Source: Gp7-AA10 sp041483175
GTDB lineage: Bacteria; Acidobacteriota; Thermoanaerobaculia; Gp7-AA8
Direction: 5' to 3'
Assembly: GCA_041483175.1 (NCBI GenBank)
Contig: JBGPFD010000197.1
Coordinates: 1 to 6,397, forward strand
Length of the DNA stretch: 6,397 nt
The notes beneath the pieces are model-generated. The model was not told where the DNA came from. It saw only the letters and a program-made list of their open reading frames with translations, and made no database searches. Made by a program: the position numbers and the translations under genes. Numbering within the stretch: position 1 is the first letter of the stretch; each line of letters begins with the position of its first letter. Shown one piece after another: positions 1 to 6,151 of the stretch.

Positions 1-1253
1 GACAATCCTTTGAGGTACGGCCGCAGCGCCGTGGGAATGGCCACCGAACCGTCGTCCTCCTGAAAATTCTCCAGGATGGCCACCAGCGTCCGCCCGACCG
101 GCAGCCCGGAGCTGTTGAGGGTGTGCACGAATCCGGTCTTCTTCTCCGGCGTGCGGTAGCGGATGTTCGCGCGCCGCGCCTGAAAGTCCGTGAAGTTTGT
201 GCTCGAGGCGATCTCCCGATAGGTGTTCTGCCCCGGCAGCCACACTTCGAGGTCGTACGTCTTGGCGGAGCCGAATCCCATGTCGCCGGTCGACAGCGTC
301 ACCACGCGGTAGTGCAGACCGAGCGCCTGCAGCAACGCCTCGGCGTCAGCGGTGAGCCGTTCGTGCTCGTTCCACGACTCGCCCGGCATGGTGAATTTCA
401 CCATCTCCACTTTTTCGAACTGATGCTGGCGGATCAGGCCGCGGGTGTCCTTGCCGTACGAACCAGCCTCGCTGCGGAAGCAGGGCGAATAGGCCGTGTA
501 GAAGCGCGGAAGGGCCGTCGAGTCGAGGATCTCGTCGCGATGAATGTTCGTCACCGGCACTTCGGCGGTGGGGATGAGGTAGTAGTCGCGGTCGGTGAGC
601 TTGAAGAGGTCTGCCTCGAATTTCGGGAGCTGTCCCGTCCCGAAGAGGGACGCGGCGTTGACCATGTACGGCGGGACGACTTCGACGTAGCCGCGCGACG
701 CGTTCTGGTCGAGGAAGAAATCGATCAGCGCGCGATTGAGCTTCGCTCCGGCGCCGAACAGCAGCGCGAAACGCGCGCCGGTGATCTTCGCCGCGCGATC
801 GAAATCGAGGATGCCGAGGGCTTCGCCGATGTCCCAGTGCGGCTTTGGCGCGAACTCGAATTTCGGCTTTTCGCCCCAGGTGCGCTCGACGCGATTCGCG
901 GAGTCGTCCGGGCCGACCGGCACGGATGCGTGCGGCACGTTGGGAAACTCGAGCTCCAGAGTGCGAAGATCGTTCTCGACCGCTGCGAGCCGCTGGTCGA
1001 GCTGTTTGATTTCGTCGCCGACGCGCTTCATGGACTCGATCTGCACCGAGGCATCCTGTTTGTTCTTCTTCAGCGCCGCGATCTCCTGCGAGGCGACGTT
1101 GCGCTGATTCTTCAGCGACTCCACGCGGGCGATGGTCCGCCTTCGTTCGGCGTCGACCTCGAGAAAGCGATCGAGATCGACCTTGGCGCCGCGACTCTTC
1201 AGCGCGGTGCGAACGTCGTCCGGATGCTCGCGGAGATACTCGCGGGACAACAT
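1..1253 (-). CDS. serS: Seryl-tRNA synthetase, C-terminal end cut by window edge
   Basis: Cytoplasmic class II aminoacyl-tRNA synthetase that charges tRNA-Ser (and tRNA-Sec where present) with serine. The frame is open from an ATG at 1251-1253 to the left edge, giving 417 residues; the family is usually about 420-430, so only a few C-terminal residues are missing. It starts MLSREYLREHPDDV. Residues about 30-100 are a charged, heptad-like region that fits the tRNA-binding coiled-coil arm. The core shows TAEVPVTN (229-236), class II motif 2 with CFRSEAGSYGKDTRGL and QHQFEKVE (258-283), EIASSTNFTDFQARR (347-361) in the serine-site region, and motif 3 LNSSGLPVGRTLVAILEN (379-396). No key residue appears lost. 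The start fits the usual SerRS N-terminus. No Shine-Dalgarno motif precedes it, but a TATAAT lies 9 nt upstream. It lies 44 bp after the protease gene. Identification is secure. Confidence 0.97.
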   Translation of the reverse strand, partial: MLSREYLREHPDDVRTALKSRGAKVDLDRFLEVDAERRRTIARVESLKNQRNVASQEIAALKKNKQDASVQIESMKRVGDEIKQLDQRLAAVENDLRTLELEFPNVPHASVPVGPDDSANRVERTWGEKPKFEFAPKPHWDIGEALGILDFDRAAKITGARFALLFGAGAKLNRALIDFFLDQNASRGYVEVVPPYMVNAASLFGTGQLPKFEADLFKLTDRDYYLIPTAEVPVTNIHRDEILDSTALPRFYTAYSPCFRSEAGSYGKDTRGLIRQHQFEKVEMVKFTMPGESWNEHERLTADAEALLQALGLHYRVVTLSTGDMGFGSAKTYDLEVWLPGQNTYREIASSTNFTDFQARRANIRYRTPEKKTGFVHTLNSSGLPVGRTLVAILENFQEDDGSVAIPTALRPYLKGL

Positions 1254-1262
1254 GGAGCGCGG

Positions 1263-1268
1263 ATTATA
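1263..1268 (-). promoter_or_regulatory. Possible -10 hexamer TATAAT just before serS
   Basis: On the minus strand the sequence TATAAT is followed by CCGCGCTCC and then the serS ATG. A perfect -10 hexamer in GC-rich DNA is notable. Nine nucleotides to the ATG would place the transcription start at or next to the initiation codon, i.e. a leaderless serS mRNA. No recognisable -35 hexamer is present: the expected region is the GC-rich hairpin. There is also no extended -10 TG. It may be chance. Confidence 0.3.
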
Positions 1269-1292
1269 GCGGCGGGCGAGGGCGCCCGCCGC
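1269..1292 (-). terminator. GC-rich hairpin between protease gene and serS
   Basis: A perfect 10-bp inverted repeat with a 4-nt loop: arms at 1269-1278 (gcggcgggcg on the plus strand) and 1283-1292 (cgcccgccgc). It begins 5 bp after the protease stop codon. In the minus-strand direction it is followed by TATAATCC rather than a U-run, so it is at best a weak or non-canonical intrinsic terminator. It could also be a 3'-end stabiliser for the upstream transcript. The hairpin is certain; the function is inferred. Confidence 0.5.
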
Positions 1293-1297
1293 CACAC

Positions 1298-2914
1298 TCA
1301 GTGCCGTGCAACGCGCGTGCGAACCTTCGCCGCGTCGGCGAGATCGCCGGTCACGACCAGCGCGTAACTCTGACGCGGCCCTTCGCCGAGGTGATTCGCG
1401 GCCACTGAGATCGTGTAGGTTCCAGCGAGCGGCTGCGCGATCGACACCACTTCGACGTTATTCCGGCGATCCGGCTGCCCGGGATGGAGCGTCTCGTTTC
1501 CCAACCGCGAGGCACCCGACGGATCGCTGACACGAAGATCGAGATCGTTCACCAGTGGCACGCCAGGAGGATCGGTCCAGACCAGAACGACTCTCAGTGG
1601 CATTCCGCCGCGAACCGCGAAGTGGTAACTGATGGTCTGTCCATCAGCGAGTCCGGATTCGAGCGGCACGTCGAAAACACGCAGCCCCGCCGCATCACCG
1701 GGGAAGTAGAGCACGTCGCCCAGGACGGGAAAGCCGAATCCCTGTTCGTATGACGGCAGCGGCTTCGTGGCGATTTCGCCGGTGGGCCTCGAGAAGTATT
1801 CCACGCGGCGACCGGCGGCAATCAGCGTCGCCTTCAGCAGCGCGGCACTGGGGATGAATCGATCCGCCGCGGTCGCGGCGCCGGTCGGATAGAACCCATC
1901 CGCGTAGTACTGACGCACGAGCGCCGCGGCGCCGGCGATTGTCGGCGAGGCCCACGAAGTGCCCGGTTGAAAGGTCATCCCGCACGTCTCGCCGCGCGAA
2001 ACGATCTTCGCGTCGCCCGCCAGCACCCACGCGGGCCCGACGAGGTCGGGCTTGATCCGCCCGTCGTCTGTCGGGCCGAGCAGCGTGAAGCTCGAGAGCA
2101 CGTTGTCGTCGTAGAAATTGCCGTCGCGCGTGCCGCCCACCTGCAAGGTGTTTTTCGCGCAGCCGGGCGCCGACAGCGAGCCGGGCGGCGCGACTCCGGT
2201 CGATCCGTTGTTGCCGGTGTTGAAGACCACCAGCATGTCGGGATGCGCCCATACGAAGGCGTCGACGTCGTGCGCCGATTGCGGATAGTTCGCCGTCGGC
2301 GGATTGAAGGGAACGGGAACGCCCTGCCGGTCTCCCCACGAATTCGAATGAATCCGCGCTCCCTGCCGGTACGCCTGCTCGAGGATCGGAATGAGATTGA
2401 CGGGACAGCCGATGCCGGGGCGCTGCGAGCAGGTGTCGCCGCCGATGTAGCCGGCGTCCTGCACGATCAGCTTCGCGCCGGTGGCGATGGCGTCGCCGTA
2501 GTCGTGCGCGATCGGCGTACCGCGATCGCCCACCGCCGACGCCGCTGCGTGCGTTCCGTGCCCCTGGTTGTCGTACGCGGTCGGGCTGTTCGGATCATCG
2601 CAGCCGGCCGCGCCGGGAAATTGATCGCACGAATAGAGGAAATCGTAGGCCATGATTTTTCTGCGCGTCCGATCGAGGTTGTCGCTGTCCAGGCGCGTGT
2701 TGATCGGTGGCCGCGATCCATCCGGCTCGATGAAGAAGCAACTATCCCAATCGACGCCGGTATCGAGGAAGGCGATGACCTGCCCCTCGCCGTGAATGCC
2801 ATGGTCGGTAATCGGCGTCGCCGATCCGCTGGGGCCCGACTGGAGCGTTGTGTATGACAGCTCGTTCGCGAAAACGGGGGTCACGAGGAGAATCAGGACA
2901 AATAACTTCCGCAT
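1298..2914 (-). CDS. Secreted S8 (subtilisin-family) serine protease, KP-43-like
   Basis: 538-residue exported endopeptidase. A signal peptide is clear: MRK, a hydrophobic core LFVLILLVTP, and a likely cleavage after VFA (residue 16). The S8 domain carries the catalytic triad: Asp51 in FLDTGVD, His119 in GHGTHAA, and Ser320 in PGTSWASP. The oxyanion Asn is probably 235 (FNTGNNG). About 68 residues separate Asp and His, against about 32 in subtilisin, so a sizeable insertion is present. Seven cysteines (59, 96, 105, 162, 170, 252, 311) could form disulfides in an exported protein. Residues about 395-538 form a beta-rich C-terminal domain with VLVWTDPPG, VNDLDLRVSDPSG, GTYTISVAAN and QSYALVVTG, the pattern seen in KP-43-type subtilisins. 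There is no I9 or other propeptide between the signal peptide and the catalytic domain, and the frame closes 7 codons upstream of the ATG. No Shine-Dalgarno is visible. It could be cotranscribed with the VWA gene; its substrate is unknown. Confidence 0.93.
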   Translation of the reverse strand: MRKLFVLILLVTPVFANELSYTTLQSGPSGSATPITDHGIHGEGQVIAFLDTGVDWDSCFFIEPDGSRPPINTRLDSDNLDRTRRKIMAYDFLYSCDQFPGAAGCDDPNSPTAYDNQGHGTHAAASAVGDRGTPIAHDYGDAIATGAKLIVQDAGYIGGDTCSQRPGIGCPVNLIPILEQAYRQGARIHSNSWGDRQGVPVPFNPPTANYPQSAHDVDAFVWAHPDMLVVFNTGNNGSTGVAPPGSLSAPGCAKNTLQVGGTRDGNFYDDNVLSSFTLLGPTDDGRIKPDLVGPAWVLAGDAKIVSRGETCGMTFQPGTSWASPTIAGAAALVRQYYADGFYPTGAATAADRFIPSAALLKATLIAAGRRVEYFSRPTGEIATKPLPSYEQGFGFPVLGDVLYFPGDAAGLRVFDVPLESGLADGQTISYHFAVRGGMPLRVVLVWTDPPGVPLVNDLDLRVSDPSGASRLGNETLHPGQPDRRNNVEVVSIAQPLAGTYTISVAANHLGEGPRQSYALVVTGDLADAAKVRTRVARH

Positions 2915-2935
2915 CGAAGAGGGGAACGGCGGGCG

Positions 2936-3010
2936 TCAGTGCACGAATTTCCGGCGGTTGCGAATGTAATCGGCGAGGATGTATTCGCCGAGCCGGTCAG
3001 GGGAGGACTA
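2936..3010 (-). other. In-frame continuation of the VWA gene after an amber codon
   Basis: The VWA reading frame meets TAG at 3008-3010. The same frame then runs for 23 sense codons to TGA at 2936-2938. These codons read SSPDR followed by LGEYILADYIRNRRKFVH. The stretch keeps the local codon style (18 of 23 third positions G or C). From memory of the family, it resembles the C-terminus of AAA+-partnered VWA proteins, where GRAF or GRAY is followed by an aromatic residue, a Ser/Thr-Pro segment and an LG(E/Q)Y-type helix with a basic end. TAG probably replaces a tyrosine codon TAC or TAT by one base. The TGA lies 21 bp before the protease ATG, a more usual spacing than the 93 bp left by TAG. 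Full length would be 364 residues. Confidence 0.75.
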
Positions 3011-4030
3011 GAAAGCGCGGCCGCGATTGATCTTCGAGAGCTGATCGACGAAATTGACCAGCATCGGGTCGGTGGCCAGCATGAAGGTGGTGATCGGAAT
3101 GCCGGCGCGGCGGCAGCGGTCCGCTTCCTCCAGCGTGCGATTGACGATCTTCATGTCCAGGCCGAACGAATTCGTGTAGAGCTGCCCGTTTTCGAACAGC
3201 GCCGACGGTTTGCCGTCGGTGATCATGAAAATCTGCTTGTTGTTGTGCTTGCGGCGGCGGAGGATGCGCTGCGCGAGCTCCAGGCCGGCCTTGGTGTTGG
3301 TGTGATACGGGCCGACCTTCACGTACGGGATCTCGGAGATCGGCACTTCCTGCGCGTCATCGCCGAAGAGCAGCACGTCGATGGAATCCTTCGGATACTT
3401 CGTCAGGATGAGCTCCGTCAACGCCAGCGCCACTTTTTTCGCCGGCGTGATGCGATCCTCGCCGTAGAGCACCATCGAGTGCGAGACGTCGATCATCACC
3501 ACCGTGGCGCAGCTCGAGTTGTGCTCGGTCTCGAACACCTCCAGATCGTCTTCGGTCAGCAGGATCGGATCGGCGGGATCGGTGTGTTTCATGGCGTTCT
3601 GCAGCGAACGGATCGAATCGATGGACATCGGGTCGTCGCCGAACTGATAGGCCCGTGTCTCCGTCAGGCGCTCACTCCCCTGCCCTGCGTTGGCCACCGA
3701 GTGCGTGCCGGTCATCGATTTCTGCAACCCGCCGAAGATCTCGTCGAGCGCATCGCGGCGGATCTGCCGCTCGCCGCCGGCGGCGAGGACGACGTTGCCG
3801 TTTGCGTCCTGGCCGATGATGTTCTCCTCGACCAGCCGGGCGAAGAAGGCTTCCAGATCGATGCTCGGATCGAGGTAGCCGCGCTCCTGCAGCGCGCGCA
3901 TCCAGCGCATGGCCTCTTCGACGTCGCCGCCGGTCTGCAGCAGCAGGTGATTGAACAGCCGCCGCAGCCCCATCTCCGCGAGGAGCTGCTGGATCAGATC
4001 GGGGTCCAGGTAGGAGTAGCGCTGGCGCAT
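3008..4030 (-). CDS. VWA-domain (MIDAS) protein, partner of the AAA+ ATPase
   Basis: 340 residues to the TAG stop; probably 364 if the downstream in-frame tail belongs to it. Residues 1-110 are helical and charged (LDPDLIQQLLAEMGLRRLF, then EEAMRWMRALQERG), typical of the N-terminal part of VWA proteins paired with MoxR/chelatase-type ATPases. The VWA fold spans about 174-335. It has a complete MIDAS set: Asp181, Ser183 and Ser185 in MIDVSHSM, Thr244 in YHTNTKAGL, and Asp272 in MITDGKPS. It is therefore likely to bind Mg2+ and a partner or client. There is no signal peptide, so it is cytoplasmic. By analogy with ChlI-ChlD, RavA-ViaA and MoxR-VWA pairs, it would be the adaptor to the ATPase encoded two genes upstream. 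The chosen ATG (MRQRYSYLDP) has no Shine-Dalgarno and lies directly after a heptad-repeat element. The specific client cannot be inferred. Confidence 0.9.
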   Translation of the reverse strand: MRQRYSYLDPDLIQQLLAEMGLRRLFNHLLLQTGGDVEEAMRWMRALQERGYLDPSIDLEAFFARLVEENIIGQDANGNVVLAAGGERQIRRDALDEIFGGLQKSMTGTHSVANAGQGSERLTETRAYQFGDDPMSIDSIRSLQNAMKHTDPADPILLTEDDLEVFETEHNSSCATVVMIDVSHSMVLYGEDRITPAKKVALALTELILTKYPKDSIDVLLFGDDAQEVPISEIPYVKVGPYHTNTKAGLELAQRILRRRKHNNKQIFMITDGKPSALFENGQLYTNSFGLDMKIVNRTLEEADRCRRAGIPITTFMLATDPMLVNFVDQLSKINRGRAF

Positions 4031-4040
4031 CGTGGCGTAT

Positions 4041-4103
4041 CAGTTAACAGTTAACAGGTCGATGCGTATGCCCTGTTAACTGTTAGCTGTTAACTGTTAA
4101 CCC
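4041..4103. repeat. Inverted heptad-repeat element (GTTAACA units) downstream of the RHH gene
   Basis: Read on the minus strand, four 7-bp units (GTTAACA, GTTAACA, GCTAACA, GTTAACA) are followed by a 13-nt spacer and then two inverted units (TGTTAAC, TGTTAAC). On the plus strand, arm 4041-4058 and arm 4072-4089 are reverse complements over 18 bp with one mismatch (4085). A stable hairpin is possible. It fills most of the 59-bp gap between the RHH/TPR-like gene and the VWA gene. It also supplies the stop codon (TAA at 4090-4092) and the last residues (VNS) of the upstream gene, so it seems to have inserted into or grown from the 3' end. No U-run follows, so it does not look like an intrinsic terminator. 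Confidence 0.85.
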
Positions 4104-4518
4104 GCTGCTTGTTGAGCTTCTCGATCCATCTGGCGATGCTCGGGCTATTCGGCAGTAACTCGCGTGCTTCCTCGAGCGAGCTGAGCGCCTCCCCCTCGCG
4201 CCCGAGAATCAGGAGGATCTGCACGCGGATCTCAATGAGGCCCTGGAACAACGTGAAGTCGGTCACCTTCTGAGTGGAGATCAGCGACAGCGCGCGATCG
4301 ACGAATTTCAGCGCGGTCTCGGGCTTCGAATCATTGAGTGCATCGGCGGCGAAGCGATGCAGCATGCGCGGCGAGTCGCCGAGAAACGTCTTGGCGTCGA
4401 CGAACTGCAGCAGCGCCTCGCGCACGACCGTCTCCTGATCCGGAAACCAGCCGTCGCGAACGATGCGATCGATCTGCTTGGAGAGATCGGTCGGGATTTC
4501 GGTGGTGACTTTAGTCAT
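4090..4518 (-). CDS. Small ribbon-helix-helix protein with TPR-like C-terminal half
   Basis: 142 residues from ATG 4516-4518 to TAA. Residues 2-9 (TKVTTEIP) form a plausible beta strand. Residues 10-23 (TDLSKQIDRIVRDG) and 28-43 (QETVVREALLQFVDAK) would be the two helices of an Arc/CopG/ParD-type ribbon-helix-helix fold, with the GWFPDQ turn and VVREAL resembling ParD-like antitoxins. Residues about 52-140 are amphipathic helices with TPR-like spacing (ALKFVDRALSLI; GREGEALSSLEEARELLPNSP). I see no toxin partner. It sits between the AAA+ and VWA genes and is bracketed by heptad-repeat elements. An autoregulator or an adaptor in the ATPase-VWA complex is reasonable but not proven. An upstream in-frame ATG at 4567-4569 would add 17 residues translated from the repeat; MTKVTTEIP is the natural RHH start, so I used it. 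No strong Shine-Dalgarno is visible. Confidence 0.8.
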   Translation of the reverse strand: MTKVTTEIPTDLSKQIDRIVRDGWFPDQETVVREALLQFVDAKTFLGDSPRMLHRFAADALNDSKPETALKFVDRALSLISTQKVTDFTLFQGLIEIRVQILLILGREGEALSSLEEARELLPNSPSIARWIEKLNKQRVNS

Positions 4519-4578
4519 GGTTACCGGTTCCCGGTTGCCAGCAGCGATTGTCCGACGAGCAGCCGGCAACTGGCAACT
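4519..4578. repeat. Inverted heptad-repeat element (GGNAACC/AGTTGCC units) upstream of the RHH gene
   Basis: On the minus strand two AGTTGCC units (4565-4578) are followed by a spacer of about 25 nt and then three diverged units GGCAACC, GGGAACC and GGTAACC (4519-4539). The last unit abuts the ATG of the RHH/TPR-like gene. On the plus strand gttgcca (4534-4540) is complementary to tggcaac (4571-4577). The element occupies the 58-bp gap between the AAA+ and RHH genes and overlaps the AAA+ stop codon (TAG, 4577-4579). It has the same layout as the element on the other side of the RHH gene, but with different unit sequences. It could be an operator, an mRNA structure or simply a mobile small repeat. 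Confidence 0.75.
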
Positions 4579-6151
4579 ACTTCACCGTTCGCAGCACATT
4601 GAATTTCATTAACTCGTGGAAGGTGATGGTCGAATCGAGATCTTCCCGCGCCAGGCGCAGCGCCTGATGCATCCCCTCGAGGATCATCTCCATCCAGAAC
4701 GCCAGCTCGTAATCGTGCCGGGTCTGCACGTACTTCTTCGCCGTCTCCATGAGCTTCGGAACGCGATTCAGTTCGCGGAAATAGTCGGCGAACGGCTGCT
4801 CGTCGGAAAGCATGATCTTGTTGCCGTCGAGGAACCAGGCGAGGATGGCGTCGTAGTTCGGCTCGCTCTTCACGTTCGGACGCGGCTCTTCGCGCGGCGG
4901 CGGGGGGGCGGGCTTCTTCACCCGCCGTCCGGCGAACGCGTCCTCCATCTCGTCCTGATCGACCTCCAATCCGCGCCGGCCGGCCACGCCGGCTCGCTCC
5001 ACCGGCGGGAGCTTCGATTCGAACAGCTTTCCCACCGCGGTGCCGATCAGCTTGCGCGCCACGACTTCCGCCCCCTGCTGTTCTCCCTCGTAGACCATCT
5101 CCACTTTCCCGGTGATGGCCGGCAGGAGCATGGCCAGATCAGAAAGGCGCGGGAAGACCTGCACGTCACCGGTGAGCGCCGCGCGGCGTTCGAGATTCGA
5201 CTGCAGCAGCTCCATCGCCGAGATCGTCAGCCGCGCCGAGACGCCGGACGACTGATCGACCAGCTCCGACTCGCGCGCCACGAAGGCGATCTGCTCGATG
5301 AGTTCGTGGACGTAGGGCGGAACTTCAATGGTCGTCTTGACCCGCCGCTCGAGCCACGCCTCCTGCTCGGTGATCCGCATCGCCGTCTGCACGTTCTGCG
5401 GATAGTGCGTCAGGATCTGCGAGTCGATGCGGTCCTTGAGCGGCGTGATGATGTTGCCGCGGCTGGTGTAATCCTCGGGATTGGCGCTGAACACCAGGAC
5501 GACATCCATGGCGATGCGCACCGGAAAACCACGGATCTGCAGGTCGCGCTCCTCGAGGATGTTCAGCAGCGCGACTTGTATGCGGGGCGCGAGATCAGGC
5601 AGCTCGTTGATGGCGAAGATACCGCGGTTGGTCCGCGGAATGATCCCGTAGTGGATGACCTCCTCGTCGGCGTAGGTCAGGCGCTGATTGGCGGCCTTGA
5701 TCGGATCGATGTCGCCGATGAGATCGGCCACCGTGACGTCGGGCGTGGCCAGCTTCTCGCGGTATCGCTCCTGGCGATCGAGCCAGGCGATCGGCAGATC
5801 GTCGCCGCGCTCGGCCGCCAGCCTGCGGCAACGCTTGCAGACGGGCGTGAAGGGAGAGTCGTTGATCTCGCATCCTTCGACGATCGGAATCTGCTCGTCG
5901 AGCAGCGAGGTCAGCGAGCGGAGCAGCCGCGTCTTCGCCTGGCCGCGCAGGCCGAGGAGGATGAGGTCGTGCTTGGAAAGAATCGCGTTGTGCAGCGCAG
6001 GAACGACCGTGCGGTCGTAGCCGTGAATGCCGGGGAAGGTCCGCTCGCCACGGGCGATCGTCGCCAGCAGGTTCTCGCGCATTTCGTCTTTGACGGATCG
6101 CAGACGGTAGCCGGAGGCACGCAGCTCACCGAAGGTGTGGATGGTGGTCAT
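4577..6151 (-). CDS. MoxR / Mg-chelatase subunit I-like AAA+ ATPase
   Basis: 524-residue cytoplasmic AAA+ ATPase. Walker A is GLRGQAKT (67-74). The Walker B position reads GIFAINELPDL (177-187), with Asn182 where most AAA+ proteins have Asp, followed by Glu183. Sensor 1 is probably Asn224 in FSANPED. A candidate arginine finger is Arg241 in PLKDR, and SGVSARLTISAME (302-314) fits the lid/sensor-2 region. Cys94, Cys105 and Cys108 (CxxC) in an insertion after Walker A could bind a metal. A Pro-rich linker (PAPPPPREEPRP, about 414-425) precedes a helical C-terminal domain (about 430-524), which is likely to be the partner-binding part. Its ATG overlaps the pth stop (ATGA), so it is translationally coupled. 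It is paired in the operon with a VWA protein, as in ChlI-ChlD and RavA-ViaA. Chlorophyll synthesis itself is unlikely because no other pathway genes are present. Stop is TAG. Confidence 0.92.
   Translation of the reverse strand: MTTIHTFGELRASGYRLRSVKDEMRENLLATIARGERTFPGIHGYDRTVVPALHNAILSKHDLILLGLRGQAKTRLLRSLTSLLDEQIPIVEGCEINDSPFTPVCKRCRRLAAERGDDLPIAWLDRQERYREKLATPDVTVADLIGDIDPIKAANQRLTYADEEVIHYGIIPRTNRGIFAINELPDLAPRIQVALLNILEERDLQIRGFPVRIAMDVVLVFSANPEDYTSRGNIITPLKDRIDSQILTHYPQNVQTAMRITEQEAWLERRVKTTIEVPPYVHELIEQIAFVARESELVDQSSGVSARLTISAMELLQSNLERRAALTGDVQVFPRLSDLAMLLPAITGKVEMVYEGEQQGAEVVARKLIGTAVGKLFESKLPPVERAGVAGRRGLEVDQDEMEDAFAGRRVKKPAPPPPREEPRPNVKSEPNYDAILAWFLDGNKIMLSDEQPFADYFRELNRVPKLMETAKKYVQTRHDYELAFWMEMILEGMHQALRLAREDLDSTITFHELMKFNVLRTVK

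Noticed and set aside
123..1367. A 414-codon plus-strand frame opposite serS
   Set aside because: Antisense shadow of serS, which has all class II synthetase motifs; the plus-strand product shows no recognisable fold.
1967..2857. A 296-codon plus-strand frame opposite the protease gene
   Set aside because: Antisense shadow of the S8 catalytic domain, with no domain of its own.
2939..4054. A 371-codon plus-strand frame opposite the VWA gene
   Set aside because: Antisense shadow; composition is biased (His/Arg/Val/Asp) and the minus strand encodes a complete MIDAS.
4041..4103. The GTTAACA hairpin as a Rho-independent terminator or a CRISPR array
   Set aside because: No U-run follows on either strand and the stem is AT-rich; units are only 7 bp with no spacers between them, so it is not a CRISPR.
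4519..4569. Seventeen extra N-terminal residues for the RHH protein from an upstream ATG
   Set aside because: The extension is translated from the heptad-repeat element and does not look like protein; MTKVTTEIP is the typical RHH start.
4577..4579. Amber readthrough of the AAA+ gene, by analogy with the VWA gene
   Set aside because: The codons after this TAG come from the heptad repeat and do not form a plausible protein tail, so TAG looks like a true stop here.
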